From assembly GCA_027577415.1 (NCBI GenBank), contig JANBQS010000294.1:1-22376 (forward strand): a DNA stretch of 22,376 nt, written 5' to 3'. Of this stretch, positions 16,601 through 22,376 are shown one piece after another. Origin of the DNA: Coemansia sp. RSA 922. Its lineage: Eukaryota > Kickxellomycota > Kickxellomycetes > Kickxellales > Kickxellaceae. Position 1 is the first letter of the stretch, and each line of letters opens with the position of its first letter. The notes under the pieces were generated by a model, which was not told where the DNA came from, did not search any database, and saw nothing but the letters and a program-made list of their open reading frames with translations. A program made the translations under genes and the position numbers.

Positions 16601-17945
16601 AGTGCAAGTAAATAGTGAGAAACGACGACATCTCGCTAGTCAGCGTCTGCAAACTGTCAAAGACAAACCAGGTAGCGCGCATGACCGGCGCATACCAAGG
16701 CAGTTTCTTCTTGGGCGAGTTGTCCTGCTGAAGCTTCGGATCAAGGTACATACGCTCCCAGCCAAACAGCTTAATAGTCTTGATGCCCAGACACACCTCG
16801 TCGACCTTGGCATCGTAGGTATAGACGTCGGATTCCTCCTCCCAGTGGTACCGATGCCCGACAAACCGTATCATGGCCGTCTCCACCAGACTAAAGACGA
16901 TGGAAATGGTCATAGGCATGAAAGCCAAAAAGCCCACACGGCGGAAGATGACCCAGACAGTGGCAGCAGTTCCGAAAAGCGATGAAAAAATCCCTAAAGT
17001 GTTCTGCAAATCGCCAATAACCGTAGTGACATAGTGACCATTTCGGTAAGAGGATCCACGCGGCCGACGTCCACTCTTCGTCAGAGGCAGCCGAAGTAGC
17101 TCCAATTTAACGGCGTCCGAGACCCGAGAAGTTTCAGCACTCGAATACTTGGAAACCACGTCCTTCTGCATCTCAATAGCCTTGACCAAGAAGAGCAACA
17201 ACACGGTCACATATCCCTTATACCAAGCGCTCGTAGCCGGCGAGTCCAAGCAATGCAAAACCGAGCTATTAAGAGTGGTAGTCAGCAGGGACACGGTCTT
17301 CAACAGCGAATCTGCGATATAAATCGGGATCATCGGACGCCAGGCCATACGCAGGATAGCGCGGATCAGGAACAACGGCTCTTCCGTATTGTAAGTAAAC
17401 TCGTTATAGGCGTTCCGCAAACTAAATCTTTCAGGCAACAGCCAGACATCGTCCAGAGTCAGCTCACGCAAACGCCGCAATGCCACTAGCCGCCGCTCCT
17501 GCCGGTAGGTGACCTTTTGCACCACAGTATTCAGTAGCTTTTGGCTACGGAGGTCGAGGTTGGCCAACACCAAGTAGATGTGCATGAGAACGCAGGCACC
17601 CGTGATCCATGCATCAATGGAGCTGTTCAGCGCCCGGTAGATACCCAGAGCATTGAGACACTGGAACGCCGTGTATGCGGAAGAGTGCATGGCCAGCAAT
17701 GGCAGGGTCAGAGCCGCCATGACAGAAAGTACTTGCTCCCACCACCCAGAACTGGTGGCTGCTGCCACAACTACTAGCATGGCGGCGACACATTGGGACA
17801 CGGGGTCGGAGAAGCGATGGGGCGTGAATGTGTTATCCTTGGTAGTCATCTCAAGCACTAGCTGGGACAGGAAAGAGCTCGCCATAGGAACAAACACGTG
17901 CTTGGTTCCCTCGGACACCATGACAAGGAACGAAGTCAGCGCCAT
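13644..17945 (-). CDS. ABCC (MRP-type) full-length ABC transporter
   Basis: The 1433-residue transporter has the order membrane domain, NBD1, linker, membrane domain, NBD2. It would export conjugates or drugs, or load the vacuole, in the manner of ABCC proteins; the substrate cannot be read from sequence. NBD1 has Walker A GKTAGGKSS (about 555), Q-loop SYLEQTPWI, signature LSGGQRARLALAR (about 646), Walker B IFDDPLSAVD and ATHA. NBD2 has Walker A GRTGAGKST (about 1170), PQESTMF, signature FSNGQQQLFSLCR (about 1331), Walker B VLDEATADVD and TIAHRL. As is usual for ABCC, NBD1 has Asp in place of the catalytic Glu. The linker (about 737-795) is Ser/Asp-rich. An acidic insertion (DDDSDDEDDIYDDEQ) lengthens NBD2 before its signature. 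The ATG at 17945 is preferred over 18164, because the 73 residues between are Phe/Leu/Ser from a pyrimidine-rich leader. No introns are evident. Confidence 0.9.
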   Translation of the reverse strand: MALTSFLVMVSEGTKHVFVPMASSFLSQLVLEMTTKDNTFTPHRFSDPVSQCVAAMLVVVAAATSSGWWEQVLSVMAALTLPLLAMHSSAYTAFQCLNALGIYRALNSSIDAWITGACVLMHIYLVLANLDLRSQKLLNTVVQKVTYRQERRLVALRRLRELTLDDVWLLPERFSLRNAYNEFTYNTEEPLFLIRAILRMAWRPMIPIYIADSLLKTVSLLTTTLNSSVLHCLDSPATSAWYKGYVTVLLLFLVKAIEMQKDVVSKYSSAETSRVSDAVKLELLRLPLTKSGRRPRGSSYRNGHYVTTVIGDLQNTLGIFSSLFGTAATVWVIFRRVGFLAFMPMTISIVFSLVETAMIRFVGHRYHWEEESDVYTYDAKVDEVCLGIKTIKLFGWERMYLDPKLQQDNSPKKKLPWYAPVMRATWFVFDSLQTLTSEMSSFLTIYLHLQTASGAANPITNAELFELSSHGDNMQSSISGIFYKLQRFRTLFKCNRTLECALRGDYINALPQKDVETSAGASIRMDACSFKWRKKRLTLRDVSFSADAGELVAVVGKTAGGKSSLLLAMCSEMEMAQGGGQVCGTVSYLEQTPWIASSTLRDNILFGREFDEDHYWRVIYACALMEDLDAWPDRDLTVIGERGINLSGGQRARLALARTVYSRADIYIFDDPLSAVDAVVKRHILDNVILSSGMLGDKLRIVATHAEAILPFCNQVVTVDSGNVSVVTQVPREYNKSVVPDSPSCESDKSSVTAVNDDSEPSLTPTEDSDYDSDADSDKGRSRDDGDRPARKWSNRENAVYILRMCGLPVLASMLFSGIFSPVSSFILDGLKLDALRANSQSGSASTGAVISYLKVHFLSRIVGTIVCRVEMYIKDTIDQRYLNDEIKISFVESLIHAPLSFFDSTSRHQISTAYNEGADVVSGGVPRFLMSEFSTALQTGLSIYRVARTAPQLLVISPLIAWAVVKRDGFVDPATRSLEKIARASRVRRNRASDLITGAERMIRLYGVEAHFTDLHIEGKDEEARLQQPSSALYTLGGHMHRLIDDAGDMLMTFSMLLQSQTTIYRVTSGDLITCKQLMNTLISNIGDIVNLPSRVLQFADNIDLYRHYTDLPPEAPYIIDECRPEPEWPREGAIQMRNYTMRYAEGLKPALNNINLEIRPGEKIGIVGRTGAGKSTLAKALFRLANGPDGQGSIVIDGQDIEEIGVGDLRPRLGIIPQESTMFSGTVRQNLDPMQEFTVEDMWASMIKCDISKIVAPKRKTPENPDDDSDDEDDIYDDEQLEIKERWAKSGWLMRLVLMALDEMPDTDEYDYCPSTGLNRYIYNDDYRFSNGQQQLFSLCRLLMRRRQIIVLDEATADVDLETDRSIQELIRKEFCDCTVLTIAHRLDTVKNSDRIIVMDKGEIAEIGTPKELMEKDGLFALLVKTNDFGD

Positions 17946-18398
17946 GCTGACGACCACGCAAAAGATTAGAAAAAAGAAAGGAGTGTAGGTAAAGTATAAC
18001 AAAGAGATAGAAAAAGTAAAATAAAAAAAAGAGAGAACGAATGGTGTAAAGGGGGAGTGGGCAAAAAAAAATAGAGAAAAAAGAAGAGAAAAAAAAAGGT
18101 TGACAGCGGAAGACACTTTGGTTATATATGTTGGCAGTTCCGTATGAGAGATTTGCGCAGCCATGGGCGTTTGGGGTTCTTGTGCATTTGTGCGAATCGT
18201 ATCCGAAAGAGAGCATAATTTTCAACTCAATGCTTGATGTCCAGAAAGTGTCTTGCCTGCGGCCACGAAGCATGCTGCATATGTCTAAAAATCCGCTGAA
18301 AATATTACTCTCAGCATTGTTGCTGCGGCAAAAAAAAAAAAGAGGGGAATGGGAATCACAAGAGCTATTGTGTGAACCGCAGCAAAGGGAGACGAGAT
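17946..18398 (-). promoter_or_regulatory. Promoter and leader region of the ABCC transporter gene
   Basis: A strongly pyrimidine-rich tract on the sense strand covers about 17955-18110, right before the ATG. A TATATA box lies at 18123-18128, about 180 nt upstream. The same gap contains the 3' flank of TRS85, with an A-run at 18330-18340. Short frames across it are not gene-like. Confidence 0.4.
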
Positions 18399-21300
18399 TT
18401 ACACGGTGCCCACATGGACAAAATGCGGCTGCGTAGGATACAAAACGCAGTCCAAGCTCTTGGAGCTAAACACCGCAGCAGGCATTATTGCGCTTGCTTG
18501 TAGTCGCCACACAGCAACATCAATCATGCCAGGCGCGTAGCACGAGAGCCGAGCACGCACAACCGTCAGCCCATGCGGCTCAACCGACGACGAATGTTTG
18601 GTCTCGTCGAGCCACGACCAAGCCGCCCGCGACCCAGAGTACTCCATCTTCGCCCCCTCGGCAACAAACTGGTCGAGCTCATGCGGCGACAACAGATCCA
18701 GCGTAAACTGGTACCCGTATCGCCACGAGTGGTTGTACACCGAGATATTGACATCAGCCACATACAGCGAGCAGTCGCTTTGCTGAGCCGCTTCAACTCG
18801 AATCAGCACGTCAAGCGGCCGCTCGCTACGCAGGGCCGCTTCAGAACGACTAGCTATGCTTTGGATAAGCGCCTCACGGTCATGTATAGTGTCGGACAGC
18901 CAGGTACGTGCAGCGCCCTCAGTCGGCGGATTCAGACCCTCGACCAAGTAGTCGTGCGGCACACCAAGATCAATACCAGAGATCGAATGATGACCCGCCC
19001 GCTCAGCGCCACCGACCTGGCTCCAGAACAGTACAAAGTCGATCCCAAACGACTCAAATAAGGGGAACATCGCCGAGTGATACTTGTCAGGAATCAGCGG
19101 ATACCCCGAGCGCAAGACATTGCGCCGCCTGTGCGCCTGTGACCGCGCAATATAGCTCTGCAGAGAGCTGTGCGTGCAGTCAATACCTTGCTCGGTAAAA
19201 ACATTGTTGCTGTATACCAGGTCAATAGGCCCAGGCGTCGATGAGGGCTTTTCACTCGAGTAGATAAACTGGCGCAACGCTCGGACAGCAAACATCTCTG
19301 GCGAGTCACAAAGTTTGTCAGCCACTGTGTCGCGGGGCCGGGCGCGATACACCAGACTGATAGACTGACGAGGGCCCACCAGCGTCCTGTGGGGCTCTTT
19401 GCTGCTCGATACTGGCACTAGCTCATAAAAACCGCTCGTAAATGTAGTCTGCACTAGCTGCACGCTCAAGTCAGGCTGCATATTCTCGACCTCGACTCCA
19501 AACAGCCGTTCGCGGGGGTTCCTGGCGCTGGGCCGGACAAACGCATTCACGCGCAATGAAGCCGTAACCAGCAGATCCACTTCGAATTGGCGCGAGCGCA
19601 TGACAGCCAAATCTTTACGCGCAGTTGCTGCCGAGCTAGCGCCAACACACAGGCTGAGCGTATGGGCGCCAACGCGGTCACCGCGGATCCATATGGGCAC
19701 AGTGAACGCCTCGCCTGGTCTCAGACTGCCAAGCGGCTCCACACAATGCGCACTGGATCCCGGAGTATCAGTCTGCCTGCCAACCAGAACAAATGTCGAG
19801 TAGTCTCTCAGCACATTAGGAACCTGCACCCGCTCGTGCTTTTTTACATCTGACAATGGAACATACATCCCGCCATCATCAACCAACTCTGCCTCGTCAT
19901 TACATAGTTGCGGAGGTCTGATACCAACAAAAGACGGATGTGACACCCACATAGCCACACTATGGCACGCTAGACTGCCGCTGTTAGCAACGCGCAAGCA
20001 AGCTCGGTGCATCGACCCACTCATGAGAGTATCAGGCAGATCGTCCACTGTGACCTCCAAGCGAGGCAGATCAGAGTTCACGCTGAATCCCAGCGTAGTA
20101 TCAGGAGTATGCACAATGCCCATGCGCTGGTCCTTAGTGTCGTTCATGCGCCTTCCAGGCAAAACGAGCGACTTGAATGTAGGCAGAATATCGCACAGCA
20201 AGTACTTTGCGCCCAAGATCGAGACTGAGCCAGCACAACGTGGAACAATCTGCACTGTAACCATGGTCGTTTGCTCGCCCTCCAGAATAACCGTAGCCAC
20301 CACAGATATGTCCAGCGCGGAAGCAACCGTTGCCTCGGTAGCCGCTGAGTCTCCGGAAGCCTCAAACGCGCACTCGAGCGTGAGATTGCTCAACGTCACG
20401 CCAATAGCAAGTGGATTAGTAACTACAAGTAGCACAGCGACGACTTCGCCCACAGAACAGCATCGAGGTGACTGAAGCCCAGAGCCACCGCCAATCTTGC
20501 TGGGACTAGACCCATCCAGCCGCCACTCGAGCATAGCGTCCTCGCCCTCAAGCTCCGGCGACATAATAATGCGAACCAACTGCGGATCAATAGAGGGAAT
20601 CGACAGCTCTATAGCACTGGCCTGCTTTCTGCCATCGTTGTCGCCAGTCAATTGGTCGCTACTCTCGAGGAACAACTGCAAAAGCTCTTGCAAGTACTTT
20701 GACTGGAGCTTTGGCGGCGTCTTCTCATCCCCCATCAACGCCATAAAGTACTGGAATGCCTCGTCAAAATTGTGCGCCGCCATGGACTGCCGACCAAGCT
20801 CATGGTTAATGTACGAGTCGATTGCCGTCCACTTTGTCTTTGCTGTAACGCTGACTTTGTCGACATGGACCTCATCAGTGGTAGGCTGGCTGAGTGCGGC
20901 GGCCTTTTCGTCCATCGAGGCCCTGGTTGGACTCTTGACATCTGTTGTCGCTTTGCCGTGGCTCTTTTCGTCGTCGCTATCGGTCCTGATATGCCCCTGC
21001 GACCGGCCCTTGAGCGACACGCGCACCATGTGAAGACAGCGGTTAGCCAAGTCGCTCATATGCGCCCTTTGAAACGCCTGCGAGGCGAGCATGGCATAAA
21101 AGGCAAACTTTCGCACATTCGGGCGCGGCACAGCCTTTAAATACGAATAAGCTGCCTGCTCATTCAACAGAGCTGTCAACGAAGCCGAAAAGCTGGGTCC
21201 CCGAAGCAGCGCGCCAGGAGCAAACGCATAAAACCTGTGGTGTTTAAGCAGCTCATAGTACACGACAGTACAGCGCACTGCAAGAAAATGACGACGAGGC

Positions 21301-22376
21301 GTACGCGTCTTATGGACGTATGTCGATACGGCATCGTCAAAGACGCTATCAAACTCTGCCTTTGTTGTTTGTACCTCCCACAAAAGCTTGCATACTCCAA
21401 TCATTTCCTGAGCGCCCGCGTAGCACAGCCACGCCTTCTCTGACTGGAAGTCGCGTCGTGCGATCTGGTACACTGATTGCGCGAAGCGATAGTCCTTGAG
21501 CATAAACGAGCAGTCAGCCAGCCGCCGCAGCATTGCCTCGGGCGACTTGTGTCGGTAGTACACCTCTCCGTCGCTCCCCACATAGGTATTCTCCGCCTTG
21601 GAGGTCGTATTCAAGTAGCGTCGCCCAGCCGAAAACAGTCGCCCAGTGATTCCGCGGCGCTCGCTCGCAGTCTGGTCGCTGAGAATGCGGATAACGTACT
21701 GCATATGAGGCACGACACTACGGACCAGCATCAGCTTAACAGCGTCTCTCAACGCTGCTACATCGCGCATGGTCAGCATTTCGCCGTAACTCATTTCGGG
21801 CTGCGCTGCCAACGGCCGTGTCGCCGAGATATCGCTGCTCCAAATGCTAGAGATTTTGATACGCTCCCCTGCATCAGCCGCGCCCAACAGATCCGTATTG
21901 GTGTTGATTTTCAACAGCGCCGAGTTTTGCCCAAACGTCTTGCGAACTTGGTCAAATTGTAAGTCAATAGTCTGCAGCGCCGCCGTATCGCGCCCGTCAT
22001 GCAGAAGCATATAGTAGAACATCATCTTTGTCCCGCCATCGCCACAAGAGAGCACGCGCTGCACGGCTGCACTCGTCTGGAGCGCTCGCAAAGCTCCAAT
22101 TGGATCGGCCTCGGATCCAGAAGCGACCAACAGGCAGGCAACCGGGTGCATAAACGTCTCGTGCTCTGACGGCTGCATATCGCCGACCCACTGCTGCCGA
22201 AACAACGTATACCATGGCGCCCAGGTGCTAATGTCGTCGGCCATGGCAGCGTCCAATATGACGCCGTCTTTGCCTATAAACGGCGGGTCGGCGGGCTCTA
22301 CGCATGCAGCTGCGCAAGAGTTCACTAGGCCATCGACGTCTGAGCTGCTCAGTATATGGCTCTTTTCGATATTAAA
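18399..22376 (-). CDS. TRS85: TRAPP subunit TRS85/TRAPPC8 (5' end outside the window)
   Basis: At least 1325 residues are visible, and the frame is open to the right edge. The protein is the subunit that defines TRAPPIII, the exchange-factor complex for Rab1/Ypt1 in autophagy and Golgi traffic. Family hallmarks, in order, are WAPWYTLFRQQW, HPVACLLVASGSEADPIGAL, FYYMLLHDG, GRLFSAGRRYL, SPEAMLRRLADCSFMLKDY, ARRDFQSEKAWLCYAGAQEM and NVRKFAFYAMLASQAFQRA. A long beta-rich C-terminal half (from about 640) follows and ends FVHVGTV. A charged, Lys/Asp/Ser-rich linker lies around SDDEKSHGKATTDVKSPTRA. By comparison with the human protein (about 1435 residues), roughly 100 N-terminal residues are missing. 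The length is nearer to animal TRAPPC8 than to the short yeast Trs85. A Met (22244) exists inside, but sequence conserved by position lies before it, so it is not the start. It is co-directional with the ABC transporter 453 bp downstream. Confidence 0.88.
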   Translation of the reverse strand, partial: FNIEKSHILSSSDVDGLVNSCAAACVEPADPPFIGKDGVILDAAMADDISTWAPWYTLFRQQWVGDMQPSEHETFMHPVACLLVASGSEADPIGALRALQTSAAVQRVLSCGDGGTKMMFYYMLLHDGRDTAALQTIDLQFDQVRKTFGQNSALLKINTNTDLLGAADAGERIKISSIWSSDISATRPLAAQPEMSYGEMLTMRDVAALRDAVKLMLVRSVVPHMQYVIRILSDQTASERRGITGRLFSAGRRYLNTTSKAENTYVGSDGEVYYRHKSPEAMLRRLADCSFMLKDYRFAQSVYQIARRDFQSEKAWLCYAGAQEMIGVCKLLWEVQTTKAEFDSVFDDAVSTYVHKTRTPRRHFLAVRCTVVYYELLKHHRFYAFAPGALLRGPSFSASLTALLNEQAAYSYLKAVPRPNVRKFAFYAMLASQAFQRAHMSDLANRCLHMVRVSLKGRSQGHIRTDSDDEKSHGKATTDVKSPTRASMDEKAAALSQPTTDEVHVDKVSVTAKTKWTAIDSYINHELGRQSMAAHNFDEAFQYFMALMGDEKTPPKLQSKYLQELLQLFLESSDQLTGDNDGRKQASAIELSIPSIDPQLVRIIMSPELEGEDAMLEWRLDGSSPSKIGGGSGLQSPRCCSVGEVVAVLLVVTNPLAIGVTLSNLTLECAFEASGDSAATEATVASALDISVVATVILEGEQTTMVTVQIVPRCAGSVSILGAKYLLCDILPTFKSLVLPGRRMNDTKDQRMGIVHTPDTTLGFSVNSDLPRLEVTVDDLPDTLMSGSMHRACLRVANSGSLACHSVAMWVSHPSFVGIRPPQLCNDEAELVDDGGMYVPLSDVKKHERVQVPNVLRDYSTFVLVGRQTDTPGSSAHCVEPLGSLRPGEAFTVPIWIRGDRVGAHTLSLCVGASSAATARKDLAVMRSRQFEVDLLVTASLRVNAFVRPSARNPRERLFGVEVENMQPDLSVQLVQTTFTSGFYELVPVSSSKEPHRTLVGPRQSISLVYRARPRDTVADKLCDSPEMFAVRALRQFIYSSEKPSSTPGPIDLVYSNNVFTEQGIDCTHSSLQSYIARSQAHRRRNVLRSGYPLIPDKYHSAMFPLFESFGIDFVLFWSQVGGAERAGHHSISGIDLGVPHDYLVEGLNPPTEGAARTWLSDTIHDREALIQSIASRSEAALRSERPLDVLIRVEAAQQSDCSLYVADVNISVYNHSWRYGYQFTLDLLSPHELDQFVAEGAKMEYSGSRAAWSWLDETKHSSSVEPHGLTVVRARLSCYAPGMIDVAVWRLQASAIMPAAVFSSKSLDCVLYPTQPHFVHVGTV

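Noticed and set aside
17946..18164. 73-residue N-terminal extension of the ABC transporter
   Set aside because: Its composition is almost only Phe, Leu, Ser, Tyr and Thr from the pyrimidine-rich leader, and a good ATG follows at 17945.

Overview
The window looks like intron-poor genomic DNA from an early-diverging or basal fungus. Large eukaryotic genes (a nucleoporin, an exocyst subunit, a TRAPP subunit, an ABCC transporter) run as single long open frames. They are separated by short intergenic gaps rich in A/T and purine/pyrimidine runs. A Kickxellales-type fungus such as Coemansia would fit, but that is inference from style, not from a marker gene.

Layout. The left edge (1-229) may hold the last exon of an unidentified basic protein. 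Core block one (762-7399) holds a CHO1-type phosphatidylserine synthase and a SEC15-like exocyst subunit, both on the minus strand, and divergently POM152, the membrane-ring nucleoporin, on the plus strand. The SEC15 frame stops after 416 residues and has no room for the family's C-terminal half. Core block two (13644 to the right edge), all on minus, holds a full-length ABCC/MRP-type transporter and TRS85/TRAPPC8, whose 5' end lies outside the window.

Between the core blocks lies about 6.2 kb (7400-13643) of AT-richer, gene-poor DNA. It contains four small minus-strand genes, called A (8051-8455), B (9028-9447), C (10686-11087) and D (12325-12756) here. They encode proteins of 133-143 residues that I cannot assign to a known family. 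A and D are close paralogues with a sharp identity breakpoint, and A has a frameshifted tail. B is a very divergent relative that shares an ungapped C-terminal motif with D. C is a possible more distant relative. A, B and D carry the same promoter module: an AGAGTGGTTGGGG element set exactly 64 nt from a TATAAAAGAGACAG box that lies 102-110 nt before the ATG. The module is better conserved between B and A/D than the proteins are. C has its own TATA box at the same distance and a 138-bp tandem repeat upstream. Three TGACGTA sites lie upstream of D. This island of fast-changing small genes under one conserved promoter type is the most likely undescribed system in the window.

The core genes share a broad membrane theme (lipid synthesis, exocytosis, nuclear pore, transport, autophagy/Golgi tethering). 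They are independent eukaryotic transcription units, not an operon.
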